Shown here piece by piece: positions 53,282-62,224 of a DNA stretch of 64,000 nucleotides; position 1 is the stretch's first letter; every line of letters begins with the position of its first letter. The notes under the pieces were generated by a model. That model had not been told where the DNA came from, did not search any database, and worked only from the letters and a program-made list of their open reading frames with translations. This stretch comes from Paraglaciecola psychrophila 170. GTDB taxonomy: Bacteria; Pseudomonadota; Gammaproteobacteria; Enterobacterales; Alteromonadaceae. The DNA lies in contig NC_020514.1 in NCBI RefSeq assembly GCF_000347635.1, positions 2,232,001-2,296,000 on the forward strand. The letters are read 5' to 3'. Made by a program: the position numbers and the translations under genes.

Positions 53282-54580
53282 ATGCCCATGTTAAATAATT
53301 TCACAAATCAATTTATAGCGATGGAACCCAAGTCAGCAAAGTCATTAATTGGCTCGCTGACTTTAAAAAATCGTGACTCAATTAGTTTAGTTGACCAAAA
53401 CGGTTTACTTGATGATCAAGACAAGCCTCGCATAGTGCAAGCCTCTTTTGCTCGGTTTGCTTCTTCTGGAAATTACGAATCTAAGCCTTACACATTTGTT
53501 GATGGGATCGCGGTTATTCCGGTAAACGGTACGCTATTGCATGGACATGGCTACATTGGCAATTATTACTCAGGATATGAAGCCATTGTTTCGCTTTTTG
53601 ACTCTGCAAATGCAGACCCAGACGTCAAGGGCATTTTATTTATAGTCAACTCACCCGGTGGAACAGTGGCCGGTTGTTTTGATGCCTGTGATCACATCTA
53701 CGAAAACAAAGGCGCCAAGCCTGTTTGGTCGTTATATGACGATATGGCGTGTAGCGGGGCAATGTGCATAGGCAGCGCAGCAGATAGACGCCTAACCACA
53801 CAAACAGCAATTAGCGGTTCAATAGGCGTTATTCAAATACACGTCAGTTATGAGGGAATGTTAAACGAGTCCGGCATGGAAATAACGCTGATCTATTCTG
53901 GCGCCCATAAAGTTGACGGCAACCCTTACAAAAACCTGCCTGATGATGTTTACGAACAATTCAAGGCTGAGTGCAACACCTTGAAAATGCAATTTGCTGA
54001 AAAAGTTTCAAGAAATATCGGCATTGATATACAGCAAGTAATCGACACCGAAGCAAGGACATACACAGGTCAAGAAGCAATAAACGCAGGCTTGGCCGAC
54101 GAGTTAATTAACTCGCATAACATCATAAGCCATTTTAAACAGTATCTGTCCACACCGGACGGGTCAAACCAACGGAGTGTCACCATGAGTGATCCAAGCA
54201 AAAACGCGGCGGCTGAATCGGTGACAACCGAAGACAAAACCGCCCCGGCATCAATTGCCGCAGTTAGTGAAACGGAACAGGCCGAAGTAGTGGTCGATCA
54301 GAAAGCGCGATGTGCTGCAATCATCGGTGCACCAGAAGCAGAGGGCCGAAGCGATTTAGCCCTTCACCTTGCATTTAAAACCGATCTTGATGCTGTATCA
54401 GCGGTGGCGGTTTTGGCCGCATCACCAGAGCAAAACGCCTCAGCTGATGACGGCAATAGCCTCGACGCTGCTATGGCTTCAATCGAGCAACCAAATATCG
54501 GCGCAATGGGCCAAGATTCAGAGCAATCTGAAGCAAGCCAGTATGTCGCATCTTATAATAAAGTTACCGGAGAGAAGTAA
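53282..54580 (+). CDS. Head maturation protease, S49/SppA type, with C-terminal scaffold (C-Nu3)
   Basis: 432 residues. The S49 protease core shows FIVNSPGGTVAGCFDACDHI, DDMACSGAMCIGSAADRR with the catalytic Ser, and ISGSIGVIQIHVSYEG with the Lys region. The last 130 residues are the scaffold, also made separately from 54185. An earlier frame from 53222 lies inside the portal gene. A small GC hairpin (CCGC-TTAA-GCGG, 53264-53275) separates the AAAGGAG from the ATG by 21 bases, an odd spacing. It processes the prohead. Confidence 0.85.
   Translation: MPMLNNFTNQFIAMEPKSAKSLIGSLTLKNRDSISLVDQNGLLDDQDKPRIVQASFARFASSGNYESKPYTFVDGIAVIPVNGTLLHGHGYIGNYYSGYEAIVSLFDSANADPDVKGILFIVNSPGGTVAGCFDACDHIYENKGAKPVWSLYDDMACSGAMCIGSAADRRLTTQTAISGSIGVIQIHVSYEGMLNESGMEITLIYSGAHKVDGNPYKNLPDDVYEQFKAECNTLKMQFAEKVSRNIGIDIQQVIDTEARTYTGQEAINAGLADELINSHNIISHFKQYLSTPDGSNQRSVTMSDPSKNAAAESVTTEDKTAPASIAAVSETEQAEVVVDQKARCAAIIGAPEAEGRSDLALHLAFKTDLDAVSAVAVLAASPEQNASADDGNSLDAAMASIEQPNIGAMGQDSEQSEASQYVASYNKVTGEK
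54185..54580 (+). CDS. Scaffold protein from an internal in-frame start (Nu3-like)
   Basis: 131 residues (lambda Nu3: 133). The ATG at 54185 inside the protease gene is preceded by GGAGTG (54175-54180) and begins MSDPSKNAAAESVTTEDK. The product is acidic and helical, as expected for a scaffold released after prohead assembly. Confidence 0.7.
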   Translation: MSDPSKNAAAESVTTEDKTAPASIAAVSETEQAEVVVDQKARCAAIIGAPEAEGRSDLALHLAFKTDLDAVSAVAVLAASPEQNASADDGNSLDAAMASIEQPNIGAMGQDSEQSEASQYVASYNKVTGEK

Positions 54581-54939
54581 TGACAACTGAAGCACTCACC
54601 TATGTAGACATCACAAGTGGCAGTGATGAAATTGCCACAACAAGCGTTACCATTTTATCTGGCGAAGATTTAGCGGCAGCGGTTCCAATTGGTCAAGTCA
54701 CACTAAGCGGCAAGTTTGTAGAATGTGACCCCGATGCAACAAACGGTAGTCAAACGCCAAAGTACATCACTGCACAAGCAATTGATGCAACAGGCGGCGA
54801 TGTTAAAGCGCAAGTTTATAAATCTGGCACGTTTGACACTGCGCAAATCGCTTTCCATGCAAATTTCACCGCTGCAGAAAAGCTTTTAGCTTTTGTTGGC
54901 ACTCCAATTAGTCTTCAAACCCAAGCCGCAGCGCTTTAA
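54580..54939 (+). CDS. Head decoration protein, gpD-like
   Basis: 119 residues, strand-rich with many Thr, Ala and Gly, starting MTTEALTYVDITSGSDEIAT. Size and place between scaffold and capsid genes match lambda gpD (110), which stabilises the expanded head. Confidence 0.8.
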   Translation: MTTEALTYVDITSGSDEIATTSVTILSGEDLAAAVPIGQVTLSGKFVECDPDATNGSQTPKYITAQAIDATGGDVKAQVYKSGTFDTAQIAFHANFTAAEKLLAFVGTPISLQTQAAAL

Positions 54940-54948
54940 GGAATACTC

Positions 54949-55972
54949 ATGTCATTTAATGCATTAAATACCAGCACCATGCTTGATATCGTAAAAACGG
55001 TAGGCAAGTTTGACCCTTTCTTTTTAACCTTGTTTTTCCCAAGTGTTATTACTTCGGAAGATGAAAGCATCCACTTTGATCATATATCAGAAGATGTGGT
55101 CATGGCCCCGTTCGTATCACCTGTAGTTGCTGGCAAGGTACACAAAGAGCGTGGCGGCACGATGAAAAGCTTCAAGCCTGCCTACGTAAAACCTAAAAAC
55201 ACAGTCAAACCCGGTCAAATGTTAAAGCGTAGACCTGGTGAAACTTACCTTGGTGACTTATCACCAGCACAGCGCAAACAAGCCGCGATCACTGATTATT
55301 TAATGAGACAAGATAAGTCTATTACTTATCGTGAAGAATGGATGGCTGCACAGGCTGTATTAACTGGATCTGTAACTGTTAAAGGTGAAGATTACCCCGA
55401 GCAAGTTGTTGATTTTGCGCGCTCTGCAGCTAATAACATCACTCTTGTTGGCGCTGCTAAGTGGGATACTGTTGACCCCGCCACTTATGACCCAACTGAC
55501 GATTTAACGACTTGGGCAGCTAACGCCACCGGTGCGATAAACGTTTTTGTGATGGGTAAAGGCACTTGGACTAAATTCAGTTCATTCACAGCAGTAAAAG
55601 AAAAGCTTGATACTCGCCGTGGTAGTTCTTCAGAAATGGAAACCGCCACAAAAGATCTTGGAATGGTTACGAGTTTTAAAGGTTATTTTGGTGATGTGCA
55701 AATCTGGGTTTATACCGGGCAATACACAGACCCAGAAACAAACGAAAAGTCTTACTACATGCCTGCAAATAACTTACTTATGGGCAACACTGCTTATGAT
55801 GGAGTAAGAGCTTACGGCGCAATTCAAGATGTTGATGCCATGGTTTCAACATCTCGCTGGCCAAAAAAATTGGACTCAACCTGATCCGTCAGCTGAGTTT
55901 GTCATGACTCAATCAGCGCCATTGATGATCACACCTGATCCAGACGGTTTTGTGTCTGTAGTCACTCACTAA
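54949..55972 (+). CDS. Major capsid protein, gpE-like; frame broken near its end
   Basis: FDPFFLTLFFPSVITSEDES, the KERGGTMKSFKPAYVKPKNT loop and YLGDLSPAQRKQAAITDYLM are typical of lambda gpE. The frame leaves the true path at seven A (55863-55869). With six A the end reads PKNWTQPDPSAEFVMTQSAP and LMITPDPDGFVSVVTH, stopping at 55972: 340 residues, against 341 for lambda gpE. As the end packs in the capsid, a true frameshift would probably kill particle assembly. Confidence 0.88.
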
Positions 55973-56029
55973 TCAAGTAAATTAATTAGGGGCTTAATGC
56001 ATGCCCCTTATTTCTTTTAAGGAACCATC

Positions 56030-56281
56030 ATGTCAAGAGCAAAAAAAGAACTTATAACTCCGATTGAAGAAGAACTTATAACTCCGGCTGAAAAAGAACT
56101 TATCACTCCGGCTGAAGAATTAAATGTTGCAAATAGTGGTCTGGTATCAGTTACCTTACTTAAATCAATTCAAGTTGAGCCGGGTGCAGAACCATTAAAG
56201 CCAGGTGTGCAAATGGTAAGTAAATCTTTAGCTGAAGAGTTAAAAAATTCTGGATTAATATCGGCTAAAGAGCTTAGTTAA
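56030..56281 (+). CDS. Small head protein with N-terminal tandem repeat (FI-like position)
   Basis: 83 residues. Three 24-base units (56047-56118) encode ELITP(I/A)E(E/K), an acidic repeat, followed by a compact C-terminal part. It lies where lambda has FI, a packaging helper that is also acidic and repeat-prone. Assignment by position. Confidence 0.6.
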   Translation: MSRAKKELITPIEEELITPAEKELITPAEELNVANSGLVSVTLLKSIQVEPGAEPLKPGVQMVSKSLAEELKNSGLISAKELS

Positions 56282-56283
56282 TC

Positions 56284-56568
56284 ATGCAGTCATTTAATGA
56301 TGTTTTGAAGCGCGCGGCAATAGATACCATAGATAATCTTGGCCAATTCGTTTATATCCGCGGGCTTAAATTTGAAGCGATCTTCAGAGATGAAGAATTT
56401 GAAACTGATGCAGGCTTTCAGCGCATTGTTTCTATTACAATAACTGCTATTGAATCATCTAAGGTCAGGAAGGGCGACCCTGTTATTGTTGGGAATACCG
56501 CCTATTCATTAAAAAGCATACCCGAAACTTCAGATCAATTAATAGAAATCGAGTTAAAACGTGCATAA
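56284..56568 (+). CDS. Head-tail connector, gpFII-like
   Basis: 94 residues. LKFEAIFRDEEFETDAGF and RKGDPVIVGNTAYSLKSIPE fit the FII-type barrel that joins head and tail. It overlaps the next gene by 8 bases. Confidence 0.7.
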   Translation: MQSFNDVLKRAAIDTIDNLGQFVYIRGLKFEAIFRDEEFETDAGFQRIVSITITAIESSKVRKGDPVIVGNTAYSLKSIPETSDQLIEIELKRA

Positions 56569-56995
56569 AGCCCAATTGATTATCAACGAAATAAACACCC
56601 GGTTAAACGTTTTAATTGGCGAAGGTATTGTTTTAGAAGTAATGAAAAACAGAACTGACGTTCCCGACGAATTGCCAGCGGTAGCGGTTAGAATGGGGTC
56701 TGACGAGCCAGAAAATCAAAATGCAACATTCATTGATTCAAGTTTAACTGTTAACACTGATATTTATGTGATCACCACCGCGCAAGACTTAGATGAAAAA
56801 ACCTTAGCTATAAGGCTGGCAGTTCACAAAAAATTAATGGTTGATTATAACTTAGGGCTCGGGTTCGTTACTCAGATAACCCCGCTAGGACAATCAGAGC
56901 CAGATTACAACGGTGACGGCGAGCAGTACGCAGGGGCAACCCGCTTATCATGGCGTATTAGTTACCGATCAGGCGTAGTAGACCCGAGTAATTAA
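56561..56995 (+). CDS. Tail terminator or minor tail protein
   Basis: 144 residues. RTDVPDELPAVAVRMGSDEP and the C-terminal GATRLSWRISYRSGVVDP resemble lambda gpU-type tail terminators, which cap the tube at the head end. Moderate evidence. Confidence 0.65.
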   Translation: MHKAQLIINEINTRLNVLIGEGIVLEVMKNRTDVPDELPAVAVRMGSDEPENQNATFIDSSLTVNTDIYVITTAQDLDEKTLAIRLAVHKKLMVDYNLGLGFVTQITPLGQSEPDYNGDGEQYAGATRLSWRISYRSGVVDPSN

Positions 56996-57032
56996 AAGGG
57001 CTATGCTGAATAAAATTATTAGGGATAGTAAA

Positions 57033-57404
57033 ATGGAAAAGATACTAGCATTATTATTAACTTTTATTCTTTTTGGGTGTACATCATACGGCAGCAAGAT
57101 TGACCGAAATTATGCCACTTCAATTGAAAAGGGCGTAACAACAGAGGCAGAAGTTGTTAGACAAATGGGGCCACCTACCAGTATGGGCTTGGGAGGCGAG
57201 GGGCTTAAAACTCTGTCTTATATGCACGTTGCCTCACAATTTAAGGCTAGCACGTTTATACCCATTGTTGGGTTATTTGCCGGTGGAGCAGATACTCAAA
57301 CAACAATGTTAATTATTACCATCGACCAAGAAACCGGCATTGTTAAGAATTGGACTTATAACCAATCTGACTCAGAGGTCAACACAGGGTTAACCGCCAA
57401 CTAA
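57033..57404 (+). CDS. Lipoprotein with BamE/SmpA-like domain, probable moron
   Basis: 123 residues. A signal peptide ends in the lipobox LFGCTS, so the mature protein is lipid-anchored. IEKGVTTEAEVVRQMGPPTS is the hallmark of the BamE/SmpA/OmlA fold. The ATG at 57033 follows AGGGA; a longer frame from 57003 lacks a good signal. It interrupts the tail genes and is followed by its own terminator, so it is likely expressed in the lysogen. Superinfection exclusion by masking a surface receptor is a reasonable guess only. Confidence 0.7.
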   Translation: MEKILALLLTFILFGCTSYGSKIDRNYATSIEKGVTTEAEVVRQMGPPTSMGLGGEGLKTLSYMHVASQFKASTFIPIVGLFAGGADTQTTMLIITIDQETGIVKNWTYNQSDSEVNTGLTAN

Positions 57405-57426
57405 CCAATAAATAAATTTACTTACA

Positions 57427-57452
57427 AACCCGCTAATTCAGCGGGTTTTTTT
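57427..57452 (+). terminator. Terminator after the lipoprotein gene
   Basis: AACCCGCT and AGCGGGTT form an 8-bp stem with a five-base loop, followed by five further T. It sits inside the late operon, supporting a separate moron unit. Confidence 0.8.
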
Positions 57453-57466
57453 ATGGGCTGAATAAA

Positions 57467-57559
57467 ATGAATAAAATGAAAAAGACGATCAAACCAAAAA
57501 CTGGTGGCACTAAAACAATTCCTTTACCCACGGAAAAAATCAAAGAAGAGGCTAAATAA
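57467..57559 (+). CDS. 30-residue basic peptide before the tail tube gene
   Basis: Lys- and Thr-rich (MNKMKKTIKPKTGGTKTIP). Its stop shares its last base with the tube gene's start, suggesting coupled translation. Function unknown. Confidence 0.4.
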   Translation: MNKMKKTIKPKTGGTKTIPLPTEKIKEEAK

Positions 57560-58482
57560 TGTTAATCACCCGCGAGGCTATAGCCTTAAAAATTGAAACT
57601 ACTCAGGGAACGGATGCAGTGCCTAGTCCTTCGGCAGATGCGATCTTAATTTCAGAGGTGAATATTTCAAACGAAGGTTTGAAAATGATTGACCGCCCTT
57701 TGATCAAGCCAAGTATCTCGACAGAGAAAAAGATTTTTGCAGGCACATTGAAAAAAATTACATTCAAAGCTGAAATAAAAGGCTCGGGCGCAGCAGGAAC
57801 AGCCCCCGAACTAGGCCAAGCGCTTAGAGCTTGTGGTATGGGTGAAATTATTGTTGCCTCAACATCAGTAACTTATGGGCCCGTTTCAACTGGTCATGAG
57901 CCTTGCACAATTTATTATTATCAAGATGGTCGGTTACGCAAAATTTTAGGCTGTATGGGTACCGCTACTATCAACGCTGAAGCTGGTGGCTTGGGAATGG
58001 TTGATTTTGAGTTCACCGGTCAAGATGGCGGCCTAGTTGATGCGAATTTCCCTGTGCTTAGTTATGACAGCACTGTGCCTGTTCCGTTTATCGGCGTTGC
58101 TTTCTCAGTAGGTACTTTTAACGCAGTTATTAACAGCCTTTCACTTAACTTTACCAACACCATTTCAACCCCAGGCAATGTCAGGAATGCCAATGGCTTT
58201 GGTGATGTGCGAATTTCACAACGTGATCCAAATGGATCCATTGACCCCGAAGCGGTACTGGTAGCAACGAAAGACTTTGAAGCTATATGGAAAGCAGGAA
58301 CAGAAATGGCGCTTACTACTGGCGTAATTGGTTCGGTTGCCGGTAATCGGTGGCAGTTAGACGCAAACATTGCTTTGCGCGATATGTCCCAGGGTGAGCG
58401 TGACCAAATACGAGTCGAAACATTGCCGTTTGGTTGCCATGAGCAAACCACAGATGATGAATTTTCAATAAGTTTTACATAG
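57559..58482 (+). CDS. Major tail tube protein
   Basis: 307 residues, beta-rich. LITREAIALKIETTQGTDAV at the start and a central KITFKAEIKGSGAAGTAPEL match siphophage tube proteins. It precedes the tail chaperone pair and tape measure, the fixed order in siphophages. Confidence 0.75.
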   Translation: MLITREAIALKIETTQGTDAVPSPSADAILISEVNISNEGLKMIDRPLIKPSISTEKKIFAGTLKKITFKAEIKGSGAAGTAPELGQALRACGMGEIIVASTSVTYGPVSTGHEPCTIYYYQDGRLRKILGCMGTATINAEAGGLGMVDFEFTGQDGGLVDANFPVLSYDSTVPVPFIGVAFSVGTFNAVINSLSLNFTNTISTPGNVRNANGFGDVRISQRDPNGSIDPEAVLVATKDFEAIWKAGTEMALTTGVIGSVAGNRWQLDANIALRDMSQGERDQIRVETLPFGCHEQTTDDEFSISFT

Positions 58483-58489
58483 GCCATTT

Positions 58490-58783
58490 ATGAAATCACT
58501 AGGTAACGAAACATTTACACCGTCGGATCAGAAAGGCAAGGAAGATCCAAAAACTTATACGGTTAAAGCTTTGAACTCGCTGCAGTTAACAGAAGTCTAT
58601 GCTGACGGGGCCAAAATGGTTGAGGGCGGCGTGGGGCTTAACTTTAAAGGGATCATGCTTTGCTTAAAATACGGTTTGATTGATACGGACATATCAAAAA
58701 TATCATCTTTACATCATGCCGAACTGGGTAAATTTATCTTTAGTAAAGCTTCATTGCTGGAAGAAGAAAGAAAAAACTCATAA
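58490..58783 (+). CDS. Tail assembly chaperone, short form (G-like)
   Basis: 97 residues, acidic end (LLEEERKNS). It is the unshifted product of the chaperone gene between tail tube and tape measure. It would coat the tape measure during tail assembly. Confidence 0.75.
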   Translation: MKSLGNETFTPSDQKGKEDPKTYTVKALNSLQLTEVYADGAKMVEGGVGLNFKGIMLCLKYGLIDTDISKISSLHHAELGKFIFSKASLLEEERKNS

Positions 58784-59079
58784 TTGCAGTTGAAGTCAAT
58801 CTAAATTCAGCGCGCTTTAACTGCGATAAATGCGAATGGGGTAAGCATTGTGATGAGTCAAACCCCGCCCCTTTCCCGAAATGGGAAATCCCACAAATAA
58901 ACCTTAAATCTAAAACTTGCCTCTTGCCAATGGTGACACATGAGTCACAGGAAGCGATCAGGCTGTACGGGTTTTATAAACAAAAAATACTAGCCTTATC
59001 GGGCGGCGTTTTAGAGCAGCCTGATAAATACATTAAGTTAATGCAGACAATAGAGCGGCAAATAAACAATGGCAAATGA
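58490..59079 (+). CDS. Tail assembly chaperone, -1 frameshift fusion (GT-like)
   Basis: At 58771-58777 the sequence is A AAA AAC in the reading frame (AGA AAA AAC), a classical -1 slippery heptamer. After the shift the frame reads LIIAVEVNLNSARFNC and on to 59079, giving about 196 residues and ending 11 bases after the tape-measure start at 59069. The added domain has a Cys-rich segment (CDKCEWGKHCDES). Such fusions from a slippery site are almost universal in long-tailed phages. Confidence 0.85.
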
Positions 59080-61018
59080 TTATACATTTTTTATTCGCGG
59101 CAAAGACGGCACCGCAGGCGCTTTTGCAAGTTTGAAAAGCAGCTTATCAAGCACCACAAAGCTGGCGGCAGGTCTAGCCGCTGCATTTGGTTTAAATAAG
59201 TTGCGTGAAGCGGCTGACGAATGGACCAACATAAACAACAAATTGCGTCTTGTGACAAAATCAGAGGAAGACCTGATCGACGTTCGGGGTAAGCTTTTAT
59301 CTTTGTCAGTGGAAACCAGATCAGAGCTTGAAACAACCGTTTCATTATACGCAAGACTTCAAAGGGCAACGGAAGAAGCTAACTTAACTCAAGTCGAACT
59401 ACTTGATATAACCAAAGCGATAAACCAAAGTTTTGCAATATCAGGCGCCACCGTAACAGAAGCAACAGCTTCAATTACTCAGTTAACACAAGCCTTGGCA
59501 AGTGGCGTTTTGCGTGGTCAAGAATTCAATTCCATATCAGAGCAAGCCCCAAGATTACTTGAAGCATTAACCGATGCTTTGGGCGTTACTCGCGGTGAGT
59601 TGCGAAACATGGCCAAAGATGGGGTATTAACCTCAGAAATTGTAATTGACGCAATAAAAGGCAGTAGTAATGCCATTGCTGATGAATTTGCCACGGCAGT
59701 TCCAACAGCTAGCCAAGCCTTAACTGTATTAGGTACATCGTTAACAGTGGCAATCGGTAAACTGGACGAGGCAACCGGCGCGTCAAATTCTTTTAGTCAA
59801 TCAATAATTGGCATAGGCCAAGCAATACAGCAATCAGTAATTGGCATTGAAACGCTAGATTCTTTAGGTAACTTACTTGAAAGTTTAATTGAAAAAAGAG
59901 AAACACTATTAGGTGCAAGCGGCCCAAATTCTGAAAACTTACTTGCTTCAGTAAATGATGCAATTGTTGAAACAGAGGCGAAATTAAGAAAACTAGAAGA
60001 TCAGATCGCTTTTGATAAAGAATACAAAGTTACTCTCGATATGATTTTTGAGGGTACCGGCATAGTTAGGCCAGATGATCTTTTAAATGAAATATTAGGC
60101 GATTCTTTCAGTAGCCTTTCAGGTTCAGCCGGTGGCGTTGGGCAAGAGGCCGCTAAAGGTTACGCTGACGGCGTATGGAATGCGTTTCAATCACAATTAG
60201 ATTTTAATAAAGAATCAGCCGGGGTAAACGAGTTGTTTGCTGGCGGTGGTGAAACATTTCAAGATGATTACTGGAAAGGGTTTGAAGAAAACGGCTTTAC
60301 CGCATTTGAAACCCTAATTGAAACATCAGACACGTTTTGGGAAAGTCTTCAAGGTCAAATTTTATCAACAACAGAAAACTTCGACGCTTTATGGGGCGGC
60401 ACATTTGACCGGTTTGCAGAAGGTATAGGGCAAAGCACCGCAACAGCCATAATGGAACAGAAAAATCTTGGTGATGCCGCGCAGGAAATCGCCAGAGGGG
60501 CTGTACATTCATTAATTGCTGGCTTAGTTGAAATTGGCGTGAAAAAACTCGCCTTATTCGCAATTGAAAAAACCATATCAACAACAGGTAAGGCGGTAGA
60601 AGTTGCCACGGCTATTCCTACCGCTTTGGCAGTCGCTACGGCATGGGCACCAGCGGCGGCGATGGCATCACTTGCCAGCTTTGGTGCAAATGCCGCACCA
60701 GCAAGCGCAGGAATAACCGCAACAGTCGGATTGTCAGAGGGCTTAGCTTTGGCGGGATCGTTTGAGGGTGGCGGGTATATTCCTGACGGGCCTAGATCTG
60801 GTGGGTTAGATGGCAGAGGTGGACGGCTTGCCATGATCCACCCCGACGAAACTATCATTGATCATAAAAAATCAGGAAGTCCAGCCGGCCAATCTTTGAT
60901 GTTTAACTTCTCACCAATGATAAACAGCCGCCGCCCTGGTGACATTATCGACGAATTAGAATCAATCAAAAAGCCCCTTATGCGCATGATCCAATCCGCA
61001 ATTAACGATCCAATGTAG
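59069..61018 (+). CDS. Tape measure protein
   Basis: 649 residues. The N-terminal conserved tape measure domain is present (LREAADEWTNINNKLRLVTK, LRGQEFNSISEQAPRLLEAL, LRNMAKDGVLTSEIVIDAIK). The middle has hydrophobic helices (LAVATAWAPAAAMASLASFG). Shorter than lambda gpH (853), so a shorter tail is expected if length scales as usual. The start overlaps the fusion chaperone's end. Confidence 0.88.
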   Translation: MANDYTFFIRGKDGTAGAFASLKSSLSSTTKLAAGLAAAFGLNKLREAADEWTNINNKLRLVTKSEEDLIDVRGKLLSLSVETRSELETTVSLYARLQRATEEANLTQVELLDITKAINQSFAISGATVTEATASITQLTQALASGVLRGQEFNSISEQAPRLLEALTDALGVTRGELRNMAKDGVLTSEIVIDAIKGSSNAIADEFATAVPTASQALTVLGTSLTVAIGKLDEATGASNSFSQSIIGIGQAIQQSVIGIETLDSLGNLLESLIEKRETLLGASGPNSENLLASVNDAIVETEAKLRKLEDQIAFDKEYKVTLDMIFEGTGIVRPDDLLNEILGDSFSSLSGSAGGVGQEAAKGYADGVWNAFQSQLDFNKESAGVNELFAGGGETFQDDYWKGFEENGFTAFETLIETSDTFWESLQGQILSTTENFDALWGGTFDRFAEGIGQSTATAIMEQKNLGDAAQEIARGAVHSLIAGLVEIGVKKLALFAIEKTISTTGKAVEVATAIPTALAVATAWAPAAAMASLASFGANAAPASAGITATVGLSEGLALAGSFEGGGYIPDGPRSGGLDGRGGRLAMIHPDETIIDHKKSGSPAGQSLMFNFSPMINSRRPGDIIDELESIKKPLMRMIQSAINDPM

Positions 61019-61025
61019 GCACTTT

Positions 61026-61619
61026 ATGACCTTTAGAATTAGCGAATATTCAAAGATAGAGATCACGCAAGTTGTGGACGTTCGCACGACTGCAAAAAAC
61101 AAGTATAACCGCGCACGTATAGAGGGGCCAAACCGCGCATTCTGGCAAATAGACATTACAACACCGCCTTTACCTTATGCGGAAGCTATGGGCGTTGCGG
61201 CGTATTTGGACTCGTTAAAGGGCAGTTTAGAGATTATTGAAGTGCCTAACCCGTTGCCCGAACTAGCCACCCGCACAGGATTAACCACGCTGGCAATTGA
61301 CGCGAAAGAAAGTAAAACAGTACAGATTAACGGCTTTAGCAACAACCAATCAGGCGCAGTGGTGGCCGGTGATTTTGTACAGCATTCAACTAGTCAAAAA
61401 GTACACCGTATTGTGAACACAGCAAACGCTGGCGCAACTGGTAATTTAACCGCAACGGTCACACCTGAACTTTACGCAGATACAGCAGCGGCCGGGGCTT
61501 TCAAATATGGGAACGCGGTTTCATTTCAATGTTGTCTTGATGAGTATTATTCAATGGAAGTTTTAGCATCAAAAGGCAAATTTGTTGTCTTTAATATTAG
61601 ACTTTTGGAACAAGGTTAA
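61026..61619 (+). CDS. Distal minor tail protein
   Basis: 197 residues, beta-rich; follows the tape measure by 7 bases and overlaps the next gene by one. Position corresponds to the distal tail or lambda M-type protein. No specific domain recognised. Confidence 0.6.
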   Translation: MTFRISEYSKIEITQVVDVRTTAKNKYNRARIEGPNRAFWQIDITTPPLPYAEAMGVAAYLDSLKGSLEIIEVPNPLPELATRTGLTTLAIDAKESKTVQINGFSNNQSGAVVAGDFVQHSTSQKVHRIVNTANAGATGNLTATVTPELYADTAAAGAFKYGNAVSFQCCLDEYYSMEVLASKGKFVVFNIRLLEQG

Positions 61620-62224
61620 TGATCAGCGTAACAATATCACAGCGGGAAGCATTAAAAACGCGGCATAAGCGGATCCTTGTCTGCAGATTAAAACTAGGCA
61701 ACGTTTTTTATTTTATTACTAACGATGATTTACCCGTTCTTTTTGGTGGCTACACTTATCAACCTTCTTATCTAAAAGATGTGGGTGAAATTGAATTAAC
61801 CGGCACACCCAAAACCGAAGATACAAATATTGTGATCGATGGCACAGACTCGGTGTTTTTTGGCCTTATACAGTCCCAAAACTGGATGAATCAATCACTT
61901 ATTGTTACCTCTCTTGTTTACGATGCAGATAACACGCTAATACTCTCTAAGGTGGCGTATGACGGCCTTATATCTGATTTTGATATCAGTACAAACGGTG
62001 AGTATGAATTGACCTTAAAAGTTTCGTCAATTTGGAAAGACTTTGAGAAAAATTCAGGTATTAAAACGAACTATCAATCTCAATCAAGGCATTACCCAAC
62101 AGACACCGCATTTGAGCATTCAGCGAGAGCAACTAAAGCCAGTCCCTGGGGGAAGGAGTCAACAACGCGATCAGGTGGTGGAACAACCGATTACTACAGT
62201 AAATTTGACTTGGTGCAACCATAA
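61619..62224 (+). CDS. Tail tip/hub protein, DUF2163-like
   Basis: 201 residues. LVCRLKLGNVFYFITNDDLP and VGEIELTGTPKTEDTNIVID resemble DUF2163/L-type hub proteins of siphophage tips. Overlaps the central tip gene by one base. Confidence 0.6.
   Translation: MISVTISQREALKTRHKRILVCRLKLGNVFYFITNDDLPVLFGGYTYQPSYLKDVGEIELTGTPKTEDTNIVIDGTDSVFFGLIQSQNWMNQSLIVTSLVYDADNTLILSKVAYDGLISDFDISTNGEYELTLKVSSIWKDFEKNSGIKTNYQSQSRHYPTDTAFEHSARATKASPWGKESTTRSGGGTTDYYSKFDLVQP

Noticed and set aside
58062-58487. 141-residue frame antisense to the tail tube gene
   Set aside because: No ribosome-binding site, no domain, lies wholly within a well-supported structural gene.
60297-60858. Long frames antisense to the tape measure gene
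   Set aside because: They mirror the codon pattern of the repetitive, Ala/Gly-rich tape measure gene and have no upstream signals.
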